From NCBI RefSeq assembly GCF_020532645.1, contig NZ_JAJAUZ010000017.1, positions 62,001-126,000 on the forward strand: DNA of 64,000 nucleotides, given 5' to 3'. The notes below the pieces were generated by a model, which saw only the letters and a list, made by a program, of their open reading frames with translations, had not been told where the DNA came from and ran no database searches. The number at the start of each line of letters is the position of its first letter. Position 1 is the first letter of the stretch. Shown one piece after another: positions 41,913 to 49,352 of the stretch. Origin of the DNA: Streptomyces bambusae. Its GTDB lineage: Bacteria; Actinomycetota; Actinomycetes; Streptomycetales; Streptomycetaceae. The translations under genes and the position numbers were made by a program.

Positions 41913-42851
41913 ATGCGCGCGCGTTACGGAACACCGCTCAAGGTCACTGCTGGAATCGCCGCGGCGGGGGCCGCCGGACTGGCCTACGCCGCAGGGTTCG
42001 AGGCCCGCTCGTTCCGGCTGCGCCGGGTGACCGTGCCCGTCCTCCCGAAGGGCATGCGGCCGCTGCGCGTGCTCCAGGTCTCCGACATCCACATGGTGCG
42101 CGGCCAGTACAAGAAGAAGCGGTGGCTGCAGTCGCTGGCCGGGCTGCGACCCGACTTCGTCGTCAACACCGGCGACAACCTCTCCGACACCGAGGGCGTG
42201 CCGGACGTGCTGGACGCGCTCGGCCCGCTGATGTCGTTCCCCGGCGTGTACGTCTTCGGCTCGAACGACTACTACGGGCCGCGGCTGCGCAACCCCGGGC
42301 GCTACCTGGTGGAGAAGGTGCAGGGGCGGCACGGGCTGAACGGCAACAAGCCGGTGGTGGGGGCGGTGCACAACCCGTGGGAAGGCATGCGCGACGCCTT
42401 CGACGCGGCCGGCTGGGTCAACCTCACCAACACCCGCGGCCGGCTGAAGCTGCCGGACCTCGACCTGGCCTTCACCGGCCTGGACGACCCGCACATCAAG
42501 CGGGACCGGTACGCGATGGTCGAGGGCGGACCGGAGGCCGACGCCGACTTCTCGATGGCCGTGGTGCACGCCCCGTACCTGCGGACCCTGGAGGCCTTCA
42601 CCGCCGACCGGTACCCGCTGATCCTCGCCGGGCACACCCACGGCGGCCAGCTGTGCATCCCCTTCTACGGGGCGCTCGTCACCAACTGCGACCTCGACAC
42701 CGGCCGGGTCAAGGGCCTGTCCACCCACGAGGCCGCAGGCCACCGCTCCTACCTGCACGTTTCCGCCGGCTGCGGCACGAACCGCTTCACCCCGGTCCGT
42801 TTCGCCTGCCCCCCGGAAGCCACCCTCCTGACCCTCACCCCCGCCTCCTGA
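41913..42851 (+). CDS. Membrane-associated metallophosphoesterase
   Basis: A 312-residue calcineurin-type phosphoesterase. An N-terminal helix (VTAGIAAAGAAGLAYAAGF) anchors it. Metal ligands are visible in VSDIHMV (about 55), NTGDNLSD (about 88), GSNDYY (about 117), VHAPY and GHTHGGQL (about 240). The family includes UDP-2,3-diacylglucosamine hydrolase-like and lipid phosphatases; substrate unknown. Asn replaces the usual Asn-His pair in GSNDYYG. The ATG 41913 sits 6 nt after GACCAT, a likely leaderless -10 box. Confidence 0.86.
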   Translation: MRARYGTPLKVTAGIAAAGAAGLAYAAGFEARSFRLRRVTVPVLPKGMRPLRVLQVSDIHMVRGQYKKKRWLQSLAGLRPDFVVNTGDNLSDTEGVPDVLDALGPLMSFPGVYVFGSNDYYGPRLRNPGRYLVEKVQGRHGLNGNKPVVGAVHNPWEGMRDAFDAAGWVNLTNTRGRLKLPDLDLAFTGLDDPHIKRDRYAMVEGGPEADADFSMAVVHAPYLRTLEAFTADRYPLILAGHTHGGQLCIPFYGALVTNCDLDTGRVKGLSTHEAAGHRSYLHVSAGCGTNRFTPVRFACPPEATLLTLTPAS

Positions 42852-42944
42852 CCCCCTCCGCGAAAACCGGATTTCGTCTCCGGCCGAGGGTCCGCTAAAG
42901 TAATCGATGTCGCCAGGGAGAGCCCAGCTCACCACGGCGGCGAT

Positions 42945-43018
42945 CGGGGTGTAGCGCAGCTTGGCAGCGCGCTTCGTTCGGGACGAAGAGGTCGTGGGTT
43001 CAAATCCCGCCACCCCGA
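42945..43018 (+). tRNA. tRNA-Pro (anticodon CGG)
   Basis: A full cloverleaf: 7-bp acceptor stem CGGGGTG/CACCCCG, D arm GCGC..GCGC, anticodon stem CTTCG/CGAAG with loop TTCGGGA (anticodon CGG, reads CCG), variable AGGTC, T arm GTGGG-TTCAAAT-CCCGC. CCA is not encoded. It marks the end of the conserved core, and a strong terminator follows. tRNA genes are common integration targets, but I saw no second copy of its 3' end in this window. Confidence 0.95.
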
Positions 43019-43029
43019 CAGAGTACGAC

Positions 43030-43080
43030 CAGGTCAGCCGCCTACTCATGGAGTGGGCGGCTGACCTGTTTCTGTTTTCT
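43030..43080 (+). terminator. Rho-independent terminator of tRNA-Pro
   Basis: A 13-bp stem (CAGGTCAGCCGCC at 43030-43042 with 43056-43068), extended inward by ACTC/GAGT, is followed by TTTCTGTTTTCT. This is the strongest T-run terminator in the window. Confidence 0.9.
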
Positions 43081-43110
43081 GTCTGGGTGGTCGACTGCCC
43101 CCCAACGGGA

Positions 43111-43457
43111 TACGACGCCGTCAGCATCGGGGGAGCGGTCGCCGAGGCCGGCGGCCACGGCGAGCCGGCGGTCTCGGCGGGGAGGGCGGCCGTCATGCGT
43201 GGCAGAGCCTGACCGAGCTGGTACGCCGTCCCTTCCGACGGGGTGCGGGAGCCGTCCCCGCGCTCACCACCGGGGAATCGGAGGCAGCCGCGCTGGACCC
43301 CGAATTCCGTACTCTCCTGGACGACTGGTGGCGTCGGGCCCAGACCACCACCGCTTCCGGCAACGTCCAGAACATCAACAGCGGAACCGCCGGAACCCTC
43401 GTCCAGGGCCGCGACTTCTCGATTCTCCCGCTCAACGTGCCCCCAGGGCCGTCCTAG
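43111..43457 (+). pseudogene. Frameshifted remnant of a small actinomycete gene
   Basis: Two frames together read like one member of a small Streptomyces family: VSIGGAVAEAGGHGE in the first frame (from about 43114), then HAWQSLTELVRRPFRRG, a linker, DPEFRTLLDDWWRRA and the tail GTLVQGRDF in another (to the stop at 43455). The intact family, as I recall it, has these blocks in one frame and a longer spacer between the TGESE and DPEF parts, so both a frameshift and a deletion are indicated. Function of the family is unknown. Confidence 0.55.
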
Positions 43458-43680
43458 AGGGCATGACGGGGAGCGAGACATCACGCGGGGGCACGCGACC
43501 GGGCGGAGCAAGAGGAGTAGAGCCAGACGTCGCCGACCTGGGACGCGGCCAGTTCCCGGCCCGGAACTGGAGGGTCTGCTGACGAAAGCAGCACCGGCTC
43601 GTCGACACGCGGCTCCGCCCGTCGGGGAGTTACGCCAGACCCTCCTCGCTCCTGGCATGCCGCAGCAGGCACCCGTCAGA

Positions 43681-43788
43681 GCCAGTGCCCGGTGCAACGA
43701 CGGTACGTACAACTACTCCGCGCACCGCCGGTGCATCTTCTCGCGTCACGGTGGCGTGGCTGTCCGGCTCGCCACCGTGCCCGCATAG
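43681..43788 (+). pseudogene. C-terminal fragment of a DUF3761-like gene
   Basis: The stretch encodes ARCNDGTYNYSAHRRCIFSR followed by HGGVA and a stop. This resembles the end of DUF3761 proteins (pattern DGTYSYS-x-H-x-GTCSHHGGV), with the Cys context altered. No plausible start or signal peptide is in frame upstream, so it is a fragment. A 9-bp inverted repeat (43747-43755 with 43771-43779) lies in it. Confidence 0.45.
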
Positions 43789-43824
43789 AAGCCGTGGTCC
43801 CGCCGGTTGGGCTACGGACGGCTG

Positions 43825-44055
43825 TCAGGGCTTGTTGGAGGTGACGCGTGCGGACCGGGTCCGGTAGGCCCAGCGGATGAGGGCTCCAACGGCGAGGGAA
43901 ACGAGGATGGCACCCCAGTCGATGACGTGGGGCAGGCCGGGCAGAAAGGCGAAGGCGGCCAGGGAAGCAGCGGCGCCGACGAGGAAGGCGACGGTGCTGG
44001 CACGGCGCAGCTTTGCGGTCTGGTCGGGGTCACCCGGCGTCTGGTGAGTGGTCAT
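43825..44055 (-). CDS. Small two-helix membrane protein
   Basis: A 76-residue protein with two membrane helices (about residues 20-40 and 47-64, VDWGAILVSLAVGAL-type second helix) and a basic C-terminus (RTRSARVTSNKP). It starts 7 bp after the stop of the secreted protein gene on the same strand, so the two are probably co-expressed. No homology-based function is offered. Confidence 0.6.
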   Translation of the reverse strand: MTTHQTPGDPDQTAKLRRASTVAFLVGAAASLAAFAFLPGLPHVIDWGAILVSLAVGALIRWAYRTRSARVTSNKP

Positions 44056-44062
44056 GCGCGGC

Positions 44063-44530
44063 TCACTTCGTGATGTGGTGGCACTGGCTGACCCGGCGGA
44101 CACCGTTGATGTTGAGGTGGGCGCAGGCCTTGCCGTAACGAGGGAGAGTCTGCGGTGCGTTGTCGCGTAACGGGTGGATCTCGCACTTGGTGTGGGTCTT
44201 GCCGCGCGAGGTCTTGTACGTCTTGTTGTTGGTGTCGGCGTACGTGAAGTCGATGCGCCAGTTGCAGAAGCCTGCATTGAGGGCTCCGACGAAACCGCAG
44301 TCGACGCTGGCGTTCTGATAGGTGATCTTCCTGCCCTCACCGCGGATGATGTGCGTGAACATGCAGCCTGTCGGGATCTTCATGAGGACGCCCCCGACTT
44401 CGTAGTCGAAGGTGGCGACTGGAGTCGAGCCGATGGCACCGGCATGCGCCTGCGCCGGGGGCAGGAGCACGAGTACGGCTGCGGCGACGACTGTGGTGAC
44501 GCGGGCGCGGGCTGGGAGATGACGTGCCAT
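44063..44530 (-). CDS. Secreted six-cysteine small protein
   Basis: A 155-residue protein with a classical signal peptide (basic start, VTTVVAAAVLVLLPPAQAHA, cleavage near residue 30). The mature part of about 125 residues has six cysteines (TGCMF, VDCGF, FCNW, TKCEI, KACAH, SQCHH) that could make three disulfides, and a beta-rich composition. ATG 44530 follows GGAAAGG. Base composition is less GC-biased than neighbours, consistent with acquired DNA. Function unknown; an effector or inhibitor is possible. Confidence 0.7.
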   Translation of the reverse strand: MARHLPARARVTTVVAAAVLVLLPPAQAHAGAIGSTPVATFDYEVGGVLMKIPTGCMFTHIIRGEGRKITYQNASVDCGFVGALNAGFCNWRIDFTYADTNNKTYKTSRGKTHTKCEIHPLRDNAPQTLPRYGKACAHLNINGVRRVSQCHHITK

Positions 44531-44673
44531 GTTCGGCACCTTTCCGGAGGGATGACCTTGCACTGGACGGAACTCCGCCCAGTGGCCCTTGGGATCTCCG
44601 GAAGACACAGATCCACTACGAAGAGTGATCGTAGGTCTGTGTACTGACTCCTCGTTGAGGGCTGAATCGATCG

Positions 44674-46152
44674 CTACGTCGCCGTCGAGGCCGTGGGGAA
44701 GGGGCAGGGCCAGGTGGTGGGGGTTTGGCGGCCGCTGTAGTGGTGGGATTCGGGGCGGTGGGTGGTGAGGCTGGGGTTGACGGAGCCGTGGAGGGCTTCG
44801 TCGCGGGCGCGGATCTTCCTGCGCATCGTGTAGAAGGTGCGGCCCATGGCGTTGAACTGGCGGTGGGAGTTGAAGACCAGGGCGGGGGCCCGGAAGCGGC
44901 GGCTCGGGCGGGAGAAGCCGGGGTGGAGGCCGATCACGAAGAAGGGGTGGGATTCGACGGAGAAGGCGAAGCGGGGTGAGGTGGGGTCGGCGGAGTAGTC
45001 CTCCGGCCAGGGGTGGTGGCGGCCGTCCTGTGCGTGCATGGCGCGGAGGTGGCGCCAGAGGGTGTCTTCGAAGAGCTGTTCCGAGGTGTCCGGGAGTTGC
45101 TCGAAGGTGGCCACGAAGGAGGAGTAGCTGCGGTCGCTCGGTTCGAAGGAGCGCAGGAACGTGCTCAGGGCGGTCAGGGTGCGGGTGGCCGACTCCGTCG
45201 TGCCGAGCGTTCCGCAGTGGTGGTGGGTGATCGTGTTGCGTTTGAGGGCCGACTTGGCGCCGAGGCAGACGAAGTCGTCCCGGGCGATGAAGGCCGCCAG
45301 GTCGGGATGGGACGGTGCGGCGAGGCGGGACGGTTCGGCGGGGCGGGGGTGGGTGGAGAGGATCCGGGCGGTGGACGTGGTGACCGGCTGCCCGGCCGCG
45401 TCCTCGATGTGCACCTCGACCGTGACCAGGCCGCCGCCCATCGCCTCCCGCGCGTTGGTGAGGCGGGCGCGGGCGGTGAGGACGTCGCCGTGCCGGATGG
45501 GGCGGACGTGGCGGTACGCCTGGGAGAGGTGGACGGCCGCGGAGTAGTCGTAGCCGAGCGGGTGCCGGGCGAGGATCCGTGCCTCGGCGCGGGCGGCGAG
45601 GCGGACGGCGAAGGTGGGGGGTGCGATCACCTCGGGGTGCCCCAGCTCACGGGCGGCCGCGGCGCTGCGGTACGCGGGGTTCGGGTCGCCGATGGCGTCG
45701 GCGAACTCGGCGATCCGGTCCGTGGTCACCGTGACGGGGCCGATGAGGGCGGGGGCGTCGTCCGAGCCGGCCGGCTCCTCCGGGTCCTGCGGCTCCTGCG
45801 GGTCCTGCGGGTCCTGCGGGTCCTGCGGGTCCTCCGGGTCCTCCGGGTCCTCCGGGTCCTCCGGGTCCTCCGGGGACGGGTGGGCGTCGGTGGGGGTTGC
45901 GGCCGGAAGTGCCCGGTGTGCGGGGCAACCGGCGGGCGGGTGGGCCTGGGCCGTTGTGCCGGGGGTTCGGTCTGAGGGCGCCCGACCCCAGCCGCTGTCG
46001 GTGCGGTCGCTGCCGGGCGGGTGGTTGGGCAGACGGTCGGGCAGACAGTCGGGCAGACGGTCGGGCGGTGCCGGCTTGCCGCCGGTCTGGGCGGGGGTTT
46101 GGGCGGGGGTTTGGGCGGGGGTTTGGGCGGGCTGGGTGGGGTTAGTGGGCAT
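44674..46152 (-). CDS. HadA-like hotdog domain fused to YqcI/YcgG (GntA-like) domain
   Basis: A 492-residue fusion. Residues 1-135 are low complexity with repeated AQTP and EDP/QDP units. Residues 138-268 are a MaoC/HadA-type hotdog (DRIAEFADAIGDPNPAYRSA), the form that pairs with a catalytic partner in FAS II dehydratases. Residues 284-475 are a YqcI/YcgG domain: CLGAKSALKRNTI, EDTLWRHLRAMH, FFVIGLHPGFSRPSRRF, LVFNSHRQFNAMG, SVNPSLTTH and YSGR are all present. GntA, a heme-dependent guanidine N-hydroxylase, is the characterised member. I know of no described fusion of this kind. Start overlaps the FabI-like stop by 11 nt. Last gene of the cluster operon. Confidence 0.85.
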   Translation of the reverse strand: MPTNPTQPAQTPAQTPAQTPAQTGGKPAPPDRLPDCLPDRLPNHPPGSDRTDSGWGRAPSDRTPGTTAQAHPPAGCPAHRALPAATPTDAHPSPEDPEDPEDPEDPEDPQDPQDPQDPQEPQDPEEPAGSDDAPALIGPVTVTTDRIAEFADAIGDPNPAYRSAAAARELGHPEVIAPPTFAVRLAARAEARILARHPLGYDYSAAVHLSQAYRHVRPIRHGDVLTARARLTNAREAMGGGLVTVEVHIEDAAGQPVTTSTARILSTHPRPAEPSRLAAPSHPDLAAFIARDDFVCLGAKSALKRNTITHHHCGTLGTTESATRTLTALSTFLRSFEPSDRSYSSFVATFEQLPDTSEQLFEDTLWRHLRAMHAQDGRHHPWPEDYSADPTSPRFAFSVESHPFFVIGLHPGFSRPSRRFRAPALVFNSHRQFNAMGRTFYTMRRKIRARDEALHGSVNPSLTTHRPESHHYSGRQTPTTWPCPFPTASTAT

Positions 46153-46960
46153 GGAAGGTGGGGTCGCCTGTGGTGTGGGTGCCGCCGTCCACGTGGAGGA
46201 TTTCGCCTGTGGTGGCGGGGAGCCAGTCGGAGAGGAGGACGGTGCAGGCCTTGGCCACCGGGGTGTAGTCGGTGGCCGACCAGCCGAGTGGGGCGCGGGT
46301 GTGCCAGTCCTGTTCGGCGCGGTGGGGGTCGGTGTCCGCGGTGTACGTGGCGAGGGCGGCCGTGGTGCGGAGGGGGCCGGCGGCCACGAGGTTGACGCGG
46401 ATGCCGCGGGGGCCGAGGTAGGCGGCGAGGTAGCGGGCGCAGGCCTCCAGCCCGGCCTTGGCCACGCCCATCCAGTCGTAACCGGCCCACACCTGGCGGG
46501 AGTCGAAGTCGAGGGCGACGACGGAGGAGCCGCGGGTCAGGAGCGGGAGGACGGCGGTGGTCAGGGCCTGGAGGGAGACGGTGGAGACCTCGAAGGCGGT
46601 GGTGGCGTCCTGCCGGGTCGTGGTGAGGAAGCCGCCGCCGAGGGCGCCGGGCGGCGCGTGGGCGATGGCGTGCAGGACCCCGTCGAGGCGGTCGGTGTGT
46701 GCGCGGATCCGGGTCTCCAGGGTGGCGAGGTGCTCGTCGTCGGTGACGTCGAGTTCGATCACCGGGGCCGGCCGGGGCAGCCTGCGGGCGACGCGTTCCA
46801 CGAGGGAGAGGCGGCCGTAGCCGGTGAGCAGGACGCGGGCGCCCTGCTCCTGGGCGGTGCGGGCCACCTGGAAGGCGATCGAGCGTTCCGTGAGGACGCC
46901 GGTGATCAGGACGGTCTTTCCGGCGAGCAGGCCGGTCGGCGTCGGCGTCGGCTCGGTCAT
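46142..46960 (-). CDS. FabI/InhA-like enoyl-ACP reductase (SDR)
   Basis: A 272-residue short-chain reductase closest to FabI/InhA. The cofactor motif is ITGVLTERSIAFQVA (atypical glycine pattern of FabI), and the catalytic Tyr-x6-Lys reads YDWMGVAKAG, followed by the InhA-like LGPRGIRVNLVAAGPLRT. It should reduce an enoyl thioester with NADH to a saturated chain. With the ketosynthase and hotdog protein it makes a dedicated FAS-like set, lacking only a ketoreductase in this window. ATG 46960 overlaps the C-domain stop by 4 nt. Confidence 0.9.
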   Translation of the reverse strand: MTEPTPTPTGLLAGKTVLITGVLTERSIAFQVARTAQEQGARVLLTGYGRLSLVERVARRLPRPAPVIELDVTDDEHLATLETRIRAHTDRLDGVLHAIAHAPPGALGGGFLTTTRQDATTAFEVSTVSLQALTTAVLPLLTRGSSVVALDFDSRQVWAGYDWMGVAKAGLEACARYLAAYLGPRGIRVNLVAAGPLRTTAALATYTADTDPHRAEQDWHTRAPLGWSATDYTPVAKACTVLLSDWLPATTGEILHVDGGTHTTGDPTFHAH

Positions 46961-48357
46961 GGGGTTCCTCCGTGCAGGCGGGTGCGGAGGGTGGTCACCG
47001 CGAGGTCCGGCTCGTGCGCGGCGGCGGCGGCCACGGCGAGTACGGCGTCGAGGAACGGTGCGATGTCCGGCAGGACGGCGGTGTCGTACGTGATGGTGGC
47101 CTCTATGACGCCCGGCTGGTCCGTGTAGTAGTTGAGCCACACGGCGGCCGTGGACGGTTCGGCGGGGCGCTCCCCCGGCCACAGCGGGGCGAGGAAGTCG
47201 CGGGTTGCGGTGGTGGCCCTGGTGGCGGGGCCGAGGGCGACCGGGCGGGCCGGCGGCAGGACGTTCACGCCGATGTAGCGCGGGGCGAGCGGGGCGACTT
47301 CGCGGATGGAGACGCCGTACGTGGGTGGCAGGTCCTGGTTCGTACGGCGGTGCGCGGTGAGCCAGTCGGCGACGCCGGACGGTTCGGGGCTCGGGGGGAG
47401 CAGGACGCACGGCTCGACCAGTGGGCCGATGACCAGGACGTCCTCGGGGCGGGCGTGGCCGTGGCGCAGGCTGAGCAGGGGCTGCGGGCCGTCGGACCAC
47501 AGGGTCGCCGCCAGCGCGGTGGCGGCGAACAGCACCTCGGCGCGGCTCAGTCCGGTGCGGGTGGCCGCGGTGGCGATGTCTTCGGCGAGGGGTTCGGGCA
47601 GGGCGCCGTCGAAGGTCGCGTCGGCGCGGAAGGGGGCGGGCGGGGTGGACGCCGACGGGCCGGACTCGGGCGCGGGCGGGGTGCCGCTCGGGAGGTGGAG
47701 GGGTGGGCCGGGGAGTGGGTGGGGGGTGAGCAGGGCGGTCCAGCGGGCCAGGCTCGCCGTGCGGACGGGCTCGTCGGGCAGGTCGTCGAGGAAGGCCTCG
47801 AAGCCGCGGCCGCGGACCCGGTGGTCGCCCGTCCGGTAGCACCCGGCGACGGCGCGGATCAGCAGGCCGAGGGCCCAGCCGTCGAGGACGGAGTGGTCGA
47901 AGGAGAACGCGAGCAGGTGCTCGGCGTCCTCGTCGGCGGCGGTCCCGCGGATCAGACTGACCCGGCCGACCGGCTCGTGCCGGAGGTCGGGCTTGTCGAA
48001 GAACAGCGGGGCGAGGTGGGCGGCGGCGGCCGCCGAGAGCCGGCCGTCGGCCGAGACGACGGCCGGCACGTCGACGGTCTCCAGCCGCACCGGGACCGGC
48101 TCCTGCCGGACCAGGCGGGGGCCGTCGGCGGTGGCACGCAGCCGCAGGTGGAGCACGTCGGTGGCGAGGGTGACCTGTTCGACGGCCCGGGCGAGCCGGG
48201 CGGTGTCGAGGGGTCCGCGGACGCGCAGCAGGTTCCAGGCCATCTCGGCCGGGTTCCGGCGCAGATGGCCGTCTGCGTCCGTCTCGCCGTTGGCGAGCGC
48301 ACGGACCGGCATGCCGTAGGCGGGGAGGGTGCCTCCCTCGCGGAGATCAGTGGTCAC
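46957..48357 (-). CDS. Free-standing condensation-domain protein
   Basis: A 466-residue stand-alone domain of the NRPS condensation/chloramphenicol acetyltransferase superfamily. The active motif reads DHSVLDGW near residue 170: the second, catalytic His and the Asp-Gly are kept and the first His is Asp. The N-terminal strand (NLLRVRGPLDTARLARAVEQ) and the central region fit the fold. It may join an acyl chain to an amine or alcohol on a carrier, or work like a PapA/WES acyltransferase. The GTG 48357 is embedded in an 11-nt overlap with the small upstream ORF. Confidence 0.82.
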   Translation of the reverse strand: MTTDLREGGTLPAYGMPVRALANGETDADGHLRRNPAEMAWNLLRVRGPLDTARLARAVEQVTLATDVLHLRLRATADGPRLVRQEPVPVRLETVDVPAVVSADGRLSAAAAAHLAPLFFDKPDLRHEPVGRVSLIRGTAADEDAEHLLAFSFDHSVLDGWALGLLIRAVAGCYRTGDHRVRGRGFEAFLDDLPDEPVRTASLARWTALLTPHPLPGPPLHLPSGTPPAPESGPSASTPPAPFRADATFDGALPEPLAEDIATAATRTGLSRAEVLFAATALAATLWSDGPQPLLSLRHGHARPEDVLVIGPLVEPCVLLPPSPEPSGVADWLTAHRRTNQDLPPTYGVSIREVAPLAPRYIGVNVLPPARPVALGPATRATTATRDFLAPLWPGERPAEPSTAAVWLNYYTDQPGVIEATITYDTAVLPDIAPFLDAVLAVAAAAAHEPDLAVTTLRTRLHGGTP

Positions 48358-48481
48358 GGCGGGCCTCCACGGGGCGCGGGGTGCGGGCGGCAGGGCCGCG
48401 GAGCTGGCGGGTCATGGCCCGCATCCGGGCCCGGAGGGCGCGGACGGACAGGCCGTACACCGGGAGGTGGTCAGTGGTCAT
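48347..48481 (-). CDS. 44-residue basic ORF with sequence echo of its neighbours
   Basis: A short ORF in the gap between the repeat ORF and the condensation gene. It begins MTTDHLPVYGLSVRALRAR and ends PVEARRDH. Both ends overlap the neighbouring genes with the same junction sequence (xTGACCACTGA). Its LPVYGLSVRAL segment resembles LPAYGMPVRAL at the start of the condensation protein. It is Arg-rich (over a quarter of residues). It may be a real translated linker peptide, a precursor-like peptide, or a decayed partial duplication of the next gene's 5' end. Coding status is uncertain. Confidence 0.4.
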   Translation of the reverse strand: MTTDHLPVYGLSVRALRARMRAMTRQLRGPAARTPRPVEARRDH

Positions 48482-49352
48482 GGCCGGACTCCCTGGTGCG
48501 GAGGACGAGTACGGGCATCCCGTGGGCGGATACGGAGGCCACGCCGCGGAATTCGACGGTCGTGGCCCGTATCCGGGCGGCCCGCAGGAGGCGGACAGGT
48601 GTCCCCCAGGTGGCGGACGCGCCGCGGAGGGCGCCGGGCACCACCCGCATCCGGGCCCGGAGGGCGCGGACCGGGGAACGCCAGGCGGGCGCAGCAGCCG
48701 GGCCGCGGACGTGGCGGGGCGCCGTCCGGAGCCGGGAGGTGGGGAGGTGGTCGGGGGGCATGGATGGGGGCTCGGGGGCGCGGGTCGGGCGGCTCGGCCC
48801 GGGTGCGGGCAGGGCGGTCGCGCCGCCCGGCAGGGGTGCGGGCAGGGCGGTCGCGCCGACCAGCCCAGGTGCCGGCAGGGCGGTCGCTCCACCCGGCACG
48901 GATGCCGGCGTGGCGGACGGGACGACCAGCCCGGGTGCGGGCGCGGTGGTTGCGCCGACCAGCACGGGTGCCGGCGGGGCGGTCGCTCCACCCGGCACGG
49001 ATGCCGGCGTGGCGGACGGGACGACCAGCCCAGGTGCGGGCGCGGTGGTTGCGCCGACCGGCACGGGTGCCGGCGGGGCGGTCGCTCCACCCGGCACGGG
49101 TGCCGGCGTGGCGGACGGGACGACCAGCCCAGGTGCGGGCGCGGTGGTTGCGCCGACCAGCACGGGTGCCGGCGGGGCGGTCGCTCCACCCGGCACGGAT
49201 GCCGGCGTGGCGGACGGGACGACCAGCCCAGGTGCAGGTGGGGCGGTTGCGCCGCCCGGCACGGGTGCGGGTGGGGTGGACAGGACGACCAGCCCGGGTG
49301 CGGGTGGGGTGGTCGGGACGGGTGTGGGTGCGGCGTGGTGGTCAGTGGGCAT
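48471..49352 (-). CDS. Low-complexity repeat ORF in the operon
   Basis: A 293-residue Ala/Pro/Val-rich frame. Residues 20-170 are built from 33-residue repeats (GGATAPPAPVLVGATTAPAP then GLVVPSATPASVP), encoded by nearly identical 99-bp units. The last 110 residues hold three diverged copies of a basic motif (SPVRALRARMR, TPVRLLRAARIR, MPVLVLRTRES). The start and stop sit in 11-nt overlaps with the ketosynthase and the 44-residue ORF, which argues for coupled translation. However other frames on both strands are also open, so coding cannot be proven. No signal peptide or known domain. Confidence 0.45.
   Translation of the reverse strand: MPTDHHAAPTPVPTTPPAPGLVVLSTPPAPVPGGATAPPAPGLVVPSATPASVPGGATAPPAPVLVGATTAPAPGLVVPSATPAPVPGGATAPPAPVPVGATTAPAPGLVVPSATPASVPGGATAPPAPVLVGATTAPAPGLVVPSATPASVPGGATALPAPGLVGATALPAPLPGGATALPAPGPSRPTRAPEPPSMPPDHLPTSRLRTAPRHVRGPAAAPAWRSPVRALRARMRVVPGALRGASATWGTPVRLLRAARIRATTVEFRGVASVSAHGMPVLVLRTRESGHDH
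48901..49234. repeat. 99-bp tandem repeat array
   Basis: Three full units start at 48901, 49000 and 49099, differing at only one or two bases each, and a fourth starts at 49198 and diverges after about 36 bp. Degenerate half-units continue on both sides. The 99-bp period equals 33 codons. The near-identity implies recent expansion or ongoing homogenisation. Confidence 0.9.

Noticed and set aside
42999..43018. tRNA-Pro 3' end as one attachment site of an integrated element
   Set aside because: I did not see a second copy of this sequence between 43,019 and 64,000, nor an integrase gene, so no element boundaries can be drawn.
43193..43582. Plus-strand frames over the remnant gene as intact CDS
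   Set aside because: The family blocks are split between frames and the starts available do not include the N-terminal block, so it is treated as a pseudogene.
48901..49234. Regular repeats considered as a CRISPR array
   Set aside because: Units are contiguous 99-bp copies without unique spacers, and no cas genes are present.
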